DNA of 64,000 bases from contig NZ_SCOT01000005.1 of assembly GCF_005502465.1 (NCBI RefSeq), positions 62,001 through 126,000 of the forward strand, in the 5' to 3' direction. Below are positions 55,345 through 64,000 of the stretch, piece after piece. Under the pieces are notes generated by a model, which worked only from the letters and a program-made list of their open reading frames with translations, did not search any database and was not told where the DNA came from. The translations under genes and the position numbers were made by a program. Within the stretch, counting starts at the first letter, position 1; each line of letters opens with the position of its first letter. This DNA is from Sphingopyxis sp. L1A2A. Its GTDB lineage: Bacteria > Pseudomonadota > Alphaproteobacteria > Sphingomonadales > Sphingomonadaceae.

Positions 55345-56742
55345 ATGAAATATGATCCTATCAATCCGGCAGGGCCGGTGCTCGACCAGTCGGTCGCCAG
55401 CGACTGCGGCGAACTCGCCGTCGGGTGCAGCGAGGCGGCGGGGCGGATCAAGCGGTCGACTGACCAGATGGACCGCCAGATCACCGAACTCGGGCGGCTC
55501 GAAGAATTTGTCGTCAGCCTGGAGGCCGACCAGCGCCAGATCGCTGATTCGACCGACGAGGCGAAATTGCTGTCGGCGCGCGCCTGCGAACAGCTCGATA
55601 CCGGCGCCGAGCGCGTCAACGCCGCGGTCGCCGAATTTCGGTCGGTCATCGACCTCGTCGCGCGGCTGGGCACCCATGTGACCAATTTCGCCGCGGTGAT
55701 GGAACAGGTGCAGCAGGTCAGCCAGTCGATCGAGCAGATCGCCAAGACCACCAACATGCTCGCCTTGAATGCCGCGATCGAGGCCGAGCGCGCCGGCGAT
55801 GCCGGCCGCACCTTCGCCGTCGTCGCCGCCGAAGTGAAGAAACTGGCGCAGAACACGCGCGGCGCGACCGACGAAATCCGCCGCAGCATCGGCAGCCTGG
55901 CCGCCGAGGCGGGGGGGCTGGTCACCGAAATCCAGGCCGGGGTCGAACAATCGAGCCGCGCCGAAGCGCAGTTCGAAACGATCACCGACGCGCTGCACGA
56001 CGCGACGCATCTGGTGGCGCTGCTCGACGACCAGAGCGACCGCATCGCGCAATCGAGCGCAATGGTGCACGCCAATGGTGCGAAAGTCCGCGAGGCGGTC
56101 GACCGCGTCGTCGGATCGGTGCGCGACAATCGCGCGACGCTGGAGGGCACCCGCACCTCGATCCTGTCGATGGAGCATGTGTCGAACCGCATGTTCAACG
56201 CGGTGATCTCGGCCGGGGTCAGCCCACAGGATTCGGCGGTCGTCGATCTCGCCGCCAAGGTGCGCGACAAATTCGTCGCGCTGGCCGAGCGCGCGATCGC
56301 GAACGGCGACCTGACGATGGAGCAATTGTTCGACACCAATTATGTCCGCGTGCCGGGGTCGAACCCCGAACGGTTCCGCACCACCTTGTGCGACTGGGCG
56401 GATGCCCATTGGCGGCCGCTGTTCGACCATGTCGTCGCCAGCCATCCCGAGGTCAAAATGTCGTCGGCGGGCGACATGAACGGCTTTCTGCCGACCCACA
56501 TCACCGAATGTTCGCGCGCCCCGACCGGCGACGTCGCGCACGACACCGCTTATTGCCGCAACGGTCGGGTGCTGTTCGACGACACTGACAAGGCCGCGAA
56601 GCGGAGCAACGCGCCCTTCTTCATGGCCGTCTATCGCCAGGAAGGCGATGGCACCAATTATGTCACGGTGCGCAACGTCTATACGCCGGTGGTGATCAAT
56701 GGTCGCCGCTGGGGTGATGTCGAGGTGGCGTATCAGCTTTAG
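55345..56742 (+). CDS. Soluble methyl-accepting chemotaxis protein
   Basis: 465 residues with no membrane segment. The signalling hairpin [20 protein letters not shown] lies at about residues 135-155, unusually early, inside a long helical region (residues about 20-310). The last 150 residues are a sensor-like domain with [25 protein letters not shown] and [11 protein letters not shown], a C-terminal module known from other chemoreceptors. It would signal through CheA/CheW from the cytoplasm. No che genes are near. It is inserted, on the opposite strand, between the CoxE and MoxR genes. ATG at 55345; GTG at 55333 possible. Confidence 0.9.
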   Translation: MKYDPINPAGPVLDQSVASDCGELAVGCSEAAGRIKRSTDQMDRQITELGRLEEFVVSLEADQRQIADSTDEAKLLSARACEQLDTGAERVNAAVAEFRSVIDLVARLGTHVTNFAAVMEQVQQVSQSIEQIAKTTNMLALNAAIEAERAGDAGRTFAVVAAEVKKLAQNTRGATDEIRRSIGSLAAEAGGLVTEIQAGVEQSSRAEAQFETITDALHDATHLVALLDDQSDRIAQSSAMVHANGAKVREAVDRVVGSVRDNRATLEGTRTSILSMEHVSNRMFNAVISAGVSPQDSAVVDLAAKVRDKFVALAERAIANGDLTMEQLFDTNYVRVPGSNPERFRTTLCDWADAHWRPLFDHVVASHPEVKMSSAGDMNGFLPTHITECSRAPTGDVAHDTAYCRNGRVLFDDTDKAAKRSNAPFFMAVYRQEGDGTNYVTVRNVYTPVVINGRRWGDVEVAYQL

Positions 56743-56758
56743 CCACCACGCCCCCAAT

Positions 56759-56832
56759 CCGTTCGTGTCGAGCGAAGTCGAGACACGCTAAGGCGGCGCC
56801 AGACGTATCTCGACTTCGCTCGATACGAACGG
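56759..56832. repeat. Palindromic repeat, family A
   Basis: 29-bp arms (56759-56787, 56804-56832) with two G-T style differences and a 16-bp loop, between the convergent chemoreceptor and moxR ends. Confidence 0.9.
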
Positions 56833-56855
56833 GAATTTCAAGCTGATCGCGGCCT

Positions 56856-57701
56856 TCAGCTTCCCTGACGCCGCGCCATGAACGCCAGCTTCTCGAACAG
56901 CATCACGTCCTGCTCATTCTTGAGCAGCGCGCCATGCAGCGGCGGGATCGCTTTGCCGACGTCGCGATTCTGCAAAACTTCGAGCGGCATGTCCTCGTTG
57001 AGCAGCAGCTTGAGCCAGTCGATCAGCTCGCTGGTCGACGGCTTTTTCTTCAAGCCCGGGACGTCGCGGACTTCGTAGAAAATATCCATCGCGCGGCTGA
57101 CCAGCGTCTTCTGGATGCCGGGGAAATGCACGTCGACGATCGCGTGCATCGTGTCGCGGTCGGGGAATTTGATGTAATGGAAGAAACAGCGGCGCAGGAA
57201 GGCGTCGGGCAGTTCCTTTTCATTGTTCGACGTGATGACGACGATCGGGCGTTCCTTTGCGGTCACCGTCTCGTCGGTTTCATAGACATGGAACGCCATG
57301 CGATCGAGCTCCTGGAGCAGATCGTTCGGGAATTCGATGTCGGCCTTGTCGATCTCGTCGATCAGCAGCACGGGCAGTTTGGGCGAGGTGAACGCCTCCC
57401 ACAATTTGCCCTTGCGGATGTAATTGCGAATGTCGTGGACGCGCTCTTCGCCCAGCTGGCCGTCGCGCAAACGGGCGACCGCGTCATATTCATACAGGCC
57501 TTGCTGCGCCTTGGTGGTCGATTTGATGTTCCAGGTGATCAGCGGCGCGTCGAACGCTTTGGCGATTTCCTCGGCCAGCACGGTCTTGCCGGTGCCGGGT
57601 TCGCCCTTCACGAGCAGCGGGCGACGCAACAGCGTCGCGGCATTGACCGCGACCTTCAGGTCGTCGGTGGCGATATAGGCGCTGGTTCCATCGAAACGCA
57701 T
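56856..57701 (-). CDS. moxR: MoxR family AAA+ ATPase
   Basis: 281 residues. Walker A GEPGTGKT near residue 35, Walker B LLIDEIDKAD, sensor 1 in VVITSNNEKELPDAFLRRC and an Arg-finger region. MoxR ATPases with CoxE-like VWA partners activate metalloenzymes, for example CO dehydrogenase or methanol dehydrogenase in other species; the client here is unknown. The start ATG at 57701 is 16 bp from an operator-like palindrome. Confidence 0.94.
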   Translation of the reverse strand: MRFDGTSAYIATDDLKVAVNAATLLRRPLLVKGEPGTGKTVLAEEIAKAFDAPLITWNIKSTTKAQQGLYEYDAVARLRDGQLGEERVHDIRNYIRKGKLWEAFTSPKLPVLLIDEIDKADIEFPNDLLQELDRMAFHVYETDETVTAKERPIVVITSNNEKELPDAFLRRCFFHYIKFPDRDTMHAIVDVHFPGIQKTLVSRAMDIFYEVRDVPGLKKKPSTSELIDWLKLLLNEDMPLEVLQNRDVGKAIPPLHGALLKNEQDVMLFEKLAFMARRQGS

Positions 57702-57716
57702 GGGCTCGTCTTTCCC

Positions 57717-57732
57717 TTAACGTGAACGTCAA
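57717..57732. promoter_or_regulatory. Operator-like palindrome TTAACG-TGAA-CGTCAA
   Basis: Reads TTGACGTTCACGTTAA on the moxR strand, one arm base off perfect symmetry. It is 16 bp before the moxR start. Same family as the sites at 1592, 17209 and 55065. Confidence 0.55.
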
Positions 57733-57790
57733 TCAAGCGCGGGCATAGCGAGCGGCGGGGGAGGGTGCAAGCGGGCAGGCGGACCGATGA

Positions 57791-57925
57791 TCCTCCCTGT
57801 CGCGCAGCGATGGGGAGGGGGACCGCGCCCGAAGGGCGTGGTGGAGGGGCAGCGACGTCGCGCCAAAGCCCCTCCGTCAGTGGCTTCGCCACTGCCACCT
57901 CCCCATTGCTTCGCAACAGGGAGGA
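57791..57925. repeat. Long palindromic repeat, family C (copy 2)
   Basis: About 135 bp, from TCCTCCCTGTCGCGCAGCG to GCTTCGCAACAGGGAGGA. Outer arms pair well (CCTCCCTGT / ACAGGGAGG), and inner elements match the copy at 17231, including GGTGGAGGGGC, CAGCGACGTCGCG and GCCCCTCCGTCAG. Between moxR and the next minus-strand gene. Confidence 0.85.
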
Positions 57926-57931
57926 TCGGCT

Positions 57932-58603
57932 TCAGCTAAGCGCCCGGCTTGCCGCGCGCGCCGCCATCAGATCCCACAGTCCGCTGTGCTGGACGATCAG
58001 CTGCTGGGCACCGAACACCATCGCGCGTTCGACCGCGGGGCTGTCGGCGACGGAGGCGGCCAGCCGCGCGGTATCGCGCAGATCAGGCAGGTTGCAGGTC
58101 GGCGGCGTCATGTCGAGCCGCTGGGCGCTGATGTCGAGCAGGACGCGGATCGTCCGCCAATCGAGCGTCAGCGCGATCGCGGCGCCGACGGCGCAGCCGT
58201 GGCGGTCCGATTCGGACAGCATGTCGATCGCCTTGCGCTGTGCCGCCACGGCCGCTTCGCATTGCGCCTGGCCCTGGGTGCTCGGCACCGGGCCGACCGC
58301 CGAGGCGATTTTCGACAGAAAGGCGCGTTCCTGGACAAAGGCATCGGCGGCCTCGTTCATCCATTGCCGCGATGCGGGATCGACCGCCTTGCGCGCGGCA
58401 TTGTCGATGACCCCGGGGTGGCGGCCGTGGAGGAGACACAGGAAATGGACGGCATCGGCCAAGTTGCGCATCGCTTGCGCGCCGCTCGACAGCGCGCCGG
58501 CGCGGACGTGCGGATGCGCGCCGGTGCCGCCGCTGGCGACCAGCGAATCGAGCATTTCGGCAACGCCGCGCGGCTGCAGCTGGGGCTGGGTCGATTGGCT
58601 CAA
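57932..58603 (-). CDS. Conserved hypothetical protein
   Basis: 223 residues, predicted alpha-helical and cytoplasmic, with no signal or membrane segment. No motif that I can name. HVRAGALSSGAQAMRNLADAVHFLCLLHGRHPG and the paired Cys/His-poor helices suggest a bundle. The start is uncertain: TTG at 58603 has GAGGAAC just upstream; a TTG at 58642 is also open. The coding call rests on a long frame with normal codon bias and position-specific GC, not on homology. The 58604-58764 stretch upstream has no gene. Confidence 0.6.
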   Translation of the reverse strand: MSQSTQPQLQPRGVAEMLDSLVASGGTGAHPHVRAGALSSGAQAMRNLADAVHFLCLLHGRHPGVIDNAARKAVDPASRQWMNEAADAFVQERAFLSKIASAVGPVPSTQGQAQCEAAVAAQRKAIDMLSESDRHGCAVGAAIALTLDWRTIRVLLDISAQRLDMTPPTCNLPDLRDTARLAASVADSPAVERAMVFGAQQLIVQHSGLWDLMAARAASRALS

Positions 58604-58764
58604 CGCATGTTCCTCGCCTGTGGCGCGGGCTGCGGAGCCCAAGCCGATGGAATATCAGCGATCATCCATAGGGCAACGTCGTAAACGTCGCGTTTATAGG
58701 CGCCGCTTGATTTGCATCTTTGCTGTTTCAGTCAGGGACAAAAGCAAGCTGGGGCAAAAGCAAA

Positions 58765-58800
58765 GGGACCGGCAAGCCCCGGGGAGAGCTTGCCGGTCCC
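58765..58800 (-). terminator. Intrinsic terminator of the pspC gene
   Basis: Perfect 12-bp stem GGGACCGGCAAG / CTTGCCGGTCCC with a 12-base loop, 75 bp after the PspC gene stop on the minus strand, followed in that direction by CTTTGCTTTTGCC. Confidence 0.7.
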
Positions 58801-58875
58801 ATCAATGGCGCCCGGGGGACGCCATCAGCACGGACGGCCGGACGCAAGGGAGAGGGAATGTCCGGCCGGGCCGGC

Positions 58876-59172
58876 TCAGGCCGCGAGCGCGAACTCGTCG
58901 GCCTTTTCGGTGGTCGGCGCGGCGCCTTCGACCGCGATCAGCGACGGCGCGGCGGTGGCGGCGGTCCGGGCGGGGAACAGCAGGCGCGAGGCCAGCACGA
59001 CGCCGCCGAGGGCGAAATAGCCGATGAAGGTCTGCACCGGGAAAAAGAACAGCGGCGCGACAAAGGCCAGGCGCAGCCACAGCGGATTAAAGCCAAAATC
59101 CTGGCCAACGGCCTCGCAAATCCCGAAAAAGGTATCGCGGCGGCGGAAGAGGTTGGTGGTTTCGTTTTCCAT
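58876..59172 (-). CDS. PspC domain protein
   Basis: 98 residues. NLFRRRDTFFGICEAVGQDFGFNPLWLRLAF is a PspC domain, part of envelope-stress (phage-shock) systems. A following hydrophobic segment (FIGYFALGGVVLASRLLF) gives one or two membrane passes. No pspA or pspB is near. The C-terminus is Ala- and Glu-rich. Small direct palindrome GATGCA-GGG-TGCATC (59216-59230) lies 44 bp upstream and may be regulatory. Confidence 0.85.
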   Translation of the reverse strand: MENETTNLFRRRDTFFGICEAVGQDFGFNPLWLRLAFVAPLFFFPVQTFIGYFALGGVVLASRLLFPARTAATAAPSLIAVEGAAPTTEKADEFALAA

Positions 59173-59568
59173 CTTTTTGGTCTTTCTCTTGGGCTGCGAG
59201 CACTGCCCCGCGCCGATGCAGGGTGCATCGCAAAGGCCGTGCCAGTTTCAGCAGTCTCCCGAATTTCCGAGCTTTTTGGGGTCGGCCATGATCTGCCGCC
59301 CGCTCTGGATCGCGAATCCATTCCCATCGATTGGGAATGATTGCCATTTGATGGGTGGCGCCTGAACCCGTGATGAAGGCCGCCGCATCGCGTGACGGGC
59401 GCTATCTGGTGCTGAAATACGAAGATTTAAAGAGGACCAGCCCGAATAATTGTGCGGCGCAGCATTGGCGGGGGTTGCGCCAGGCAGTGCTCCGCCCATC
59501 ATTCGCACACGACGCCCGGCCGGTACGACGAATAGCCGCTAACGATCGGAAGCCGACACCTCTTATCT

Positions 59569-59675
59569 CGTCACCCTGAACTTGTTTCAGGGTCCATGGC
59601 CTGCCGTTTCCCTTGGCGCAGCGCTTGATTAGAGATCAGGCCATGGATGCTGAAACAAGTTCAGCATGACGAGGT
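59569..59675. repeat. Palindromic repeat, family B-related (divergent copy 6)
   Basis: CGTCACCCTGAACTTGTTTCAGGGTCCATGG at one end and CCATGGATGCTGAAACAAGTTCAGCATGACG at the other (both quoted in pieces: outer CGTCA/TGACG, inner TGAAC-TTGTT-TCA). Same architecture as family B with TGAACTTGTTTCA replacing CCGGACTTGATCCGG. Confidence 0.75.
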
Positions 59676-59711
59676 TTGAAGCGCCGCTCCCCACCCCAAA
59701 GCGGACAAAAA

Positions 59712-59739
59712 AAGGGCGGCCCGTTGTCGGACCGCCCTT
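59712..59739 (-). terminator. Intrinsic terminator of rpoD
   Basis: On the minus strand a 12-bp stem AAGGGCGGTCCG / CGGGCCGCCCTT (one G-T pair) with an ACAA loop, followed by seven T. It lies 23 bp after the rpoD stop. Confidence 0.95.
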
Positions 59740-59761
59740 GGAATTCTCGCTTTCGATCAGC

Positions 59762-61786
59762 TTACTGGTCGAGGAAGCTACGCATCTTGCGGCTGCGCGA
59801 CGGGTGCTTCAGCTTGCGGAGCGCCTTCGCCTCGATCTGGCGGATACGTTCGCGGGTCACGCTGAACTGCTGGCCGACTTCCTCCAGCGTATGATCTGTG
59901 TTCATCCCGATGCCAAAGCGCATGCGGAGCACACGCTCCTCACGCGGCGTCAGCGACGCCAGGACGCGGGTCACCGTTTCCTTCAGGTTCGACTGCACCG
60001 CGGCGTCGACCGGGATGACCGCATTCTTGTCCTCGATGAAATCGCCCAGATGGCTGTCTTCCTCGTCGCCGATCGGCGTCTCCAGGCTGATCGGCTCCTT
60101 GGCGATCTTCATCACCTTGCGGACCTTTTCCAGCGGCATCGACAGCCGTTCGGCCATCTCTTCCGGGGTCGGTTCGCGGCCGCTTTCGTGCAGGAACTGA
60201 CGGCTGCAGCGGACCAGCTTGTTGATCGTCTCGATCATATGGACCGGGATGCGGATCGTGCGCGCCTGGTCGGCGATGCTGCGGGTTATCGCCTGCCGGA
60301 TCCACCAGGTCGCATAGGTGCTGAACTTGTAACCGCGGCGATACTCGAACTTGTCGACCGCCTTCATCAGGCCGATATTGCCTTCCTGGATCAGGTCGAG
60401 GAACTGCAGGCCGCGGTTCGTGTATTTCTTGGCGATCGAGATGACGAGGCGGAGGTTCGCCTCGACCATTTCCTTCTTGGCGATGCGCGCTTCGCGCTCG
60501 CCCTTCTGGACCATGTTCACGACGCGGCGGAATTCGGTCAGGCTCATGCCCGCGGCTTGTGCGATTTCCGAAATCTCGATGCGGATGCGGTCGACCGCGC
60601 CGGCTTCGTTCTCGGCGAAGGCGGCCCATTTCTTGTCGATCGAGCCCACCGCGTCGAGCCAGGTTTCTTCCAGCTCGCGTCCGACATAATTGTCGAGGAA
60701 CGCCTTGCGCGGCACCTTGTGACGCTCGGCCAGACGCAGCATCTGGCCGCCCAGCGCGGTCAGGCGGCGGTTGTAGCTATAAAGCTGATCGACCAGATAT
60801 TCGATCTTGGTGTTATGGAACTGCACGCCTTCGACCTGCGCGGTGAGGTCCTCGCGCAGCTTGTGATATTTCTTTTCCGACGCCGACGGAAATTCGCCGC
60901 CCGACGACAGCGCTTCGAGCCGCGTTTCCTGCAGCTTCGAGAACGCCTTGAAGCTCTTGGTGATGTTCGCGAATTTCTCGAGCGCGTCGGGCTTGAGCAA
61001 TTCCTCCATCGCCGCAAGGCTCAGCGTATTGTCTTCCTCGTCGTCGTCAAAGGTTTCGCGCTTGCCCGACGTGCCTTCGCCATCCTCTTCGTCGGCATCG
61101 GCGGCGGGTTCTTCCTCGACCTCGTCCTCGTCCTTGAACGAGACGCCGGCGGTTTTTTCGCTGATCTCGCCGTTGTCTTCGGCGCCTTCTTCTTCCAGAT
61201 TCTCGGGCGCCGGGTCTTTCGACAGCATTGCTTCCAGATCGACGATCTCGCGCAGCTGCATGTCGCCATTGTTCAGCGCCGTCGACCAGTCGATGATCGC
61301 GTTAAAGGTCAGCGGGCTTTCGCACAGCCCCAGGATCATCGTGTCGCGGCCCGCCTCGATGCGCTTCGCGATCGCAATTTCGCCCTCGCGCGACAGCAGC
61401 TCGACCGCGCCCATTTCGCGCAGGTACATGCGAACGGGATCGTCGGTGCGATCGACCGTTTCTTTCTTCTTTTCGATCGCGGGGTTCGACACCGATCCGG
61501 TGCCGGCGCTGACATCGACTTCGTCGTCGGGCTCCTGGTCGGCCTCTTCCTGCACATCCTCGTCGCTTTCGACGATGTTGATGCCCATGTCGGAAATCGC
61601 CGACATGATGTCCTCGATCTGCTCGGACGACATTTCGTCCTGCGGCAGCGCCGCATTCAGCTCGTCATAGGTCAGGTAACCGCGCTTCTTGCCGCGCGCG
61701 ATCAGCTTTTTGACATCGGCTTCGTTCAGGTCGATCAGCGGGCCGTCGGTGTCGGTATCGGTTTCGGCGGTGTTCTTGGTGGCCAT
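59762..61786 (-). CDS. rpoD: RNA polymerase primary sigma factor RpoD
   Basis: 674 residues. Region 1.1 ([17 protein letters not shown]), region 1.2 ([21 protein letters not shown]), an acidic non-conserved insert ([17 protein letters not shown]), region 2 ([48 protein letters not shown]), region 3 and region 4 ([37 protein letters not shown]). It directs transcription of housekeeping genes. The ATG at 61786 has AGGAAC upstream; a TTG at 61801 is weaker. dnaG ends 31 bp upstream, the usual dnaG-rpoD operon. Confidence 0.98.
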   Translation of the reverse strand: MATKNTAETDTDTDGPLIDLNEADVKKLIARGKKRGYLTYDELNAALPQDEMSSEQIEDIMSAISDMGINIVESDEDVQEEADQEPDDEVDVSAGTGSVSNPAIEKKKETVDRTDDPVRMYLREMGAVELLSREGEIAIAKRIEAGRDTMILGLCESPLTFNAIIDWSTALNNGDMQLREIVDLEAMLSKDPAPENLEEEGAEDNGEISEKTAGVSFKDEDEVEEEPAADADEEDGEGTSGKRETFDDDEEDNTLSLAAMEELLKPDALEKFANITKSFKAFSKLQETRLEALSSGGEFPSASEKKYHKLREDLTAQVEGVQFHNTKIEYLVDQLYSYNRRLTALGGQMLRLAERHKVPRKAFLDNYVGRELEETWLDAVGSIDKKWAAFAENEAGAVDRIRIEISEIAQAAGMSLTEFRRVVNMVQKGEREARIAKKEMVEANLRLVISIAKKYTNRGLQFLDLIQEGNIGLMKAVDKFEYRRGYKFSTYATWWIRQAITRSIADQARTIRIPVHMIETINKLVRCSRQFLHESGREPTPEEMAERLSMPLEKVRKVMKIAKEPISLETPIGDEEDSHLGDFIEDKNAVIPVDAAVQSNLKETVTRVLASLTPREERVLRMRFGIGMNTDHTLEEVGQQFSVTRERIRQIEAKALRKLKHPSRSRKMRSFLDQ

Positions 61787-61817
61787 GTTTGTTCCTGCCA
61801 AAGGGGCAATAAGTGGG

Positions 61818-63698
61818 TCAGCCTTGGCTGCTGTCGGACAGCGCAGCGAGGCGGCGGGTCAATTCTTTATCCATCGCGGACAGCTTTTGCTGCCGCGCAA
61901 ATCCTTCGTCGTCCATCGTGCGCTGAAAATCCGCGGTGGCTTCGGCCAGCCGGGCGCGGATTTCGGGCTGGGTGACCAGCACGCCGATATATTCCTCTAG
62001 GTCGCGAAGCGCCGTTTCCCGCGCCGCATCAACCTCTTCGCCGTCAAGCCTGCGATTGAACGAGAAGTGCATTCCGTCGGCTCTGAGCAAGGTCGTCGCC
62101 CTATTATACACTTTCATTGGCTCCAATATGGCAAGCAAGCCCTCGCAATCAAGCCCTTCTTGGCCTCCCGCGTTGTCAAGCATCACCCGGAGCAGTTCGG
62201 CGTCGCCGGAATCGGCGACCGCAAGCCGGGTCAGCGCCTCTTCATGGCGTCGGATAGCGGCAGGGTAACGAAGCAATCCGGCGATCAGCGCGGCGGCATA
62301 ATGGCCGCCGATGCCGATCTGTCCGATCGATCGCGCTTCATTGACCGGAGGTTGCAATCGGGGGTCGGGACCAAAGCGGCGATTGCTGCCGCGCTGGGGC
62401 TGCGGCGCCCACGGAACGCGCGGGCCGCGCTCGGTCTGCCTGCGCGCGAACAGCGTGTCGAGCCGCTCGCGAAATGCCTCGCGATAATGGTGGCGGACGT
62501 CGGCGTCCTCGATCGCGTCGGCGTGGGCGAGCAGCCGGGTCTTGAGCGCGGCGCGTTCCTCGGGGGTGGCGAGCGGTCCGGCGGCGACCTCATGCGCCCA
62601 CAGGCGCTCGACGAGCGGCTGAGCCTCGTCGAGCAAGGCGGTGAATCCTTCGGCACCGCGCGCGCGGACGATATCATCGGGGTCTTGGCCCGGCGGCATC
62701 ACGGCAAAGGCGAGGCTGAAGCCGGGACGGAGGAGGGGGAGCGCGCGCATCGCGGCGCGCATCGCCGCTTTCTGTCCCGCCGCGTCGCCGTCGAAGCAGA
62801 GCACCGGCACCGGCACCATCCGCCAGATCAGCCCGAGCTGCGCCTCGGTCAGCGCGGTGCCGAGCGGCGCGACCGCATCGGCGATCCCCGCCTCGGCCAG
62901 CGCGATGACGTCCATATAGCCTTCGACGACGATGATCCGGTTCGTCTGCCGCGATGCCGGGCTCGCCTTGTCGAGATTATAGAGGACGCGCCCCTTGTCG
63001 AACAACGGCGTGTCGGGCGAGTTCAGATATTTGGGCTCGCCGTCGCCCAGGATGCGTCCCCCAAAGGCTATGACCCGCCCGCGCGCGTCGCGGATCGGGA
63101 TCATCAACCGGCCGCGGAACCGGTCGTAAGGCTCCTTGTCATCAACCGCGATCAGCATCCCTGATTCGACCAGCATCGCAGTCGGGAATTTCTTGAGCGC
63201 CTCCTTCAGCGCGCTGCGGCTGTCAGGGGCGAGGCCGAAGCCGAACGCCCGTCGCGTCGGGTCGGATATGCCGCGCTTGGTCAGGTAATCGCGCGCCGGG
63301 GCGCCGTTGCTGCTGTCGAGTTGCTGGGTGAACCAGTCGGCCGCGCCCTGCACGACATCGCGCAGGCTCGCTTGCTCCTCGGCCTTTTTCGCGGCGCGCG
63401 GATCGGCGGCGGGAACCTCCATCCCGGCCTCGGCGGCTAGCTCCTTGACGGCATCCATGAACGACAGCCCACGCTGGTCGGTCATCCACCGGATCGCATC
63501 GCCATGCGCACTGCAACCGAAGCAATGGTAGAAACCCTTCTCGTCGTTGATCGTGAAGCTGGGGGTCTTTTCGTTATGGAAGGGGCAGCAGGCCTTGTAT
63601 TCGCGGCCCGCGCGGGTGACCTTCACTGTGCGGCCGATGAGGGTCGATAGCGTGACGCGCGCGCGCAGTTCGTCCAGCCATTGCGGGGTGAGGGTCAC
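61818..63698 (-). CDS. dnaG: DNA primase
   Basis: 626 residues. The N-terminal zinc-binding domain ([12 protein letters not shown]...FHCFGC-type: [11 protein letters not shown]), the catalytic TOPRIM core with [10 protein letters not shown] and [10 protein letters not shown], and a C-terminal helicase-interacting domain. It makes RNA primers at replication forks. The start is GTG at 63698 with GGGAGGGGAG upstream, and the GTG overlaps the stop of the upstream GIY-YIG gene (GTGA). First certain gene of the dnaG-rpoD operon. Confidence 0.97.
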   Translation of the reverse strand: MTLTPQWLDELRARVTLSTLIGRTVKVTRAGREYKACCPFHNEKTPSFTINDEKGFYHCFGCSAHGDAIRWMTDQRGLSFMDAVKELAAEAGMEVPAADPRAAKKAEEQASLRDVVQGAADWFTQQLDSSNGAPARDYLTKRGISDPTRRAFGFGLAPDSRSALKEALKKFPTAMLVESGMLIAVDDKEPYDRFRGRLMIPIRDARGRVIAFGGRILGDGEPKYLNSPDTPLFDKGRVLYNLDKASPASRQTNRIIVVEGYMDVIALAEAGIADAVAPLGTALTEAQLGLIWRMVPVPVLCFDGDAAGQKAAMRAAMRALPLLRPGFSLAFAVMPPGQDPDDIVRARGAEGFTALLDEAQPLVERLWAHEVAAGPLATPEERAALKTRLLAHADAIEDADVRHHYREAFRERLDTLFARRQTERGPRVPWAPQPQRGSNRRFGPDPRLQPPVNEARSIGQIGIGGHYAAALIAGLLRYPAAIRRHEEALTRLAVADSGDAELLRVMLDNAGGQEGLDCEGLLAILEPMKVYNRATTLLRADGMHFSFNRRLDGEEVDAARETALRDLEEYIGVLVTQPEIRARLAEATADFQRTMDDEGFARQQKLSAMDKELTRRLAALSDSSQG

Positions 63699-64000
63699 TT
63701 AGCTCCCCTCCCGTCCCTGCGCGGGGAGGCCATACCCCCACCTCCGTTTGTGTCGAGCGAAGTCGAGACACGTCGGCGCCCAGCTTCACGTCCCTCGACT
63801 TCGCTCGGGACGAACGGAGAGGGTGCGTGTTCCTCAAAACACACTGTGAGGTCCGGGCGTTCGTGAGGTGGCCTGGCAAAATGGCTGACCATTTCCCAGT
63901 CGCCCCGGATCAGCGCCTCTTTTTTCGCGCGCGACCAGGGCTTGATCCGGCGTTCAGCCTCCAGCGCCTCCACGCGCGTCGCAAAATCCTGCGACCAGAC
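63695..64000 (-). CDS. GIY-YIG nuclease, C-terminal part, ending in a repeat
   Basis: Open at the right window edge; about 101 residues seen. VWSQDFATRVEALEAERRI followed by KPWSRAKKEALIRGDWE is the typical end of the small GIY-YIG family (UPF0213/YhbQ-like); the GIY and YIG motifs lie outside the window. After FARPPHERP the remaining 50 residues (PFVPSEVEGREAG, RVSTSLDTNGG) are the translation of a family-A palindrome plus spacer, and the stop overlaps the dnaG GTG. Whether this tail is a functional part is unknown. Confidence 0.85.
   Translation of the reverse strand, partial: VWSQDFATRVEALEAERRIKPWSRAKKEALIRGDWEMVSHFARPPHERPDLTVCFEEHAPSPFVPSEVEGREAGRRRVSTSLDTNGGGGMASPRRDGRGAK
63743..63817. 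repeat. Palindromic repeat, family A (imperfect), inside GIY-YIG gene end
   Basis: Arms CCGTTTGTGTCGAGCGAAG.. (63743-63767) and ..CTTCGCTCGGGACGAACGG (63791-63817) with several mismatches. Its central GTCGAG-CGAA-type parts match the other family-A copies. It is read through by the GIY-YIG frame and lies 45 bp upstream of dnaG. Confidence 0.85.

Larger units (their letters stand above)
59173..59761. other. Gene-free region between pspC and rpoD
   Basis: About 590 bp with no convincing gene. It holds the pspC promoter side with GATGCA-GGG-TGCATC at 59216, an 8-bp inverted repeat CATTCCCA-TCGAT-TGGGAATG at 59319-59339, a family-B-like palindrome and the rpoD terminator. An open frame at 59355-59579 has no ribosome site and no recognisable sequence, so I do not call it. 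Confidence 0.6.

Noticed and set aside
59355-59579. Possible 74-residue protein in the pspC-rpoD gap
   Set aside because: No ribosome site, no recognisable sequence and a biased composition. The gap is better explained by regulatory and repeat sequences.
59666-61975. 769-codon open frame antisense to rpoD
   Set aside because: Same cause as the secA shadow. rpoD is certain on the other strand, with a terminator and all sigma regions.

Overview
The window is one contiguous stretch of GC-rich alphaproteobacterial chromosome. Gene order (mfd-sdhE next to recG, dnaG-rpoD, aroK-aroB, radA-cvpA), the gene families and several dispersed palindromic repeats suggest a member of the Sphingomonadaceae. 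Sphingopyxis is my best guess, from general resemblance and not from a database search. Most genes are housekeeping or metabolic. I see no rRNA, CRISPR array, prophage or complete insertion sequence. Two tRNA genes are present (Arg-CCU and Asn-GUU).

Layout. 1-5.6 kb: end of a GIN-domain protein, an SDR oxidoreductase, a papain-like exported protein and secA. 5.8-9.8 kb: a four-gene operon (permuted ATP-grasp, alpha-E, transglutaminase-like, proteasome-type protease) matching the known Anbu gene neighbourhood. 9.8-20.6 kb: serine hydrolase, acs, an ALDH7 dehydrogenase, a crotonase/thiolase-like pair, transaldolase, radA, cvpA and a NifU-like scaffold. 20.6-30.4 kb: Kef antiporter, aroK-aroB, a conserved exported protein, xerD, accA, an M48 protease and two Flp pilins. 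30.4-40.7 kb: mutT, a methyltransferase, comF, grxC, a DUF1178 protein, acyl-CoA dehydrogenase plus hot-dog dehydratase, a regulator joining an XRE-type HTH to a LuxR-type autoinducer domain, a Tat-exported hydrolase, nadK, moaA and an EAL protein. 40.8-53.7 kb: mfd-sdhE, recG, PilZ, tyrS, a DOMON-like/NamZ pair, an M24 peptidase, a DUF559 nuclease, DUF817 and an Amj-like lipid II flippase. 53.8-64 kb: CoxE-like VWA protein, soluble chemoreceptor, MoxR ATPase, PspC protein, rpoD, dnaG and the end of a GIY-YIG nuclease.

The most unusual signal is the set of palindromic repeats. At least six families occupy intergenic gaps. One copy lies in frame inside mfd and is translated. One forms the 3' end of a GIY-YIG nuclease gene. 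A different family brackets a DUF559 nuclease gene as inverted copies. This recalls Rickettsia palindromic elements, with nuclease genes as candidate partners, but that link is inference.

A second network is a 16-bp palindrome (consensus TTGACGTTTACGTCAA) close upstream of four genes: the SDR, the enoyl-CoA hydratase, CoxE and MoxR. It suggests one regulator shared by acyl-CoA catabolism and the MoxR/CoxE pair, even though a chemoreceptor gene now separates the latter two.
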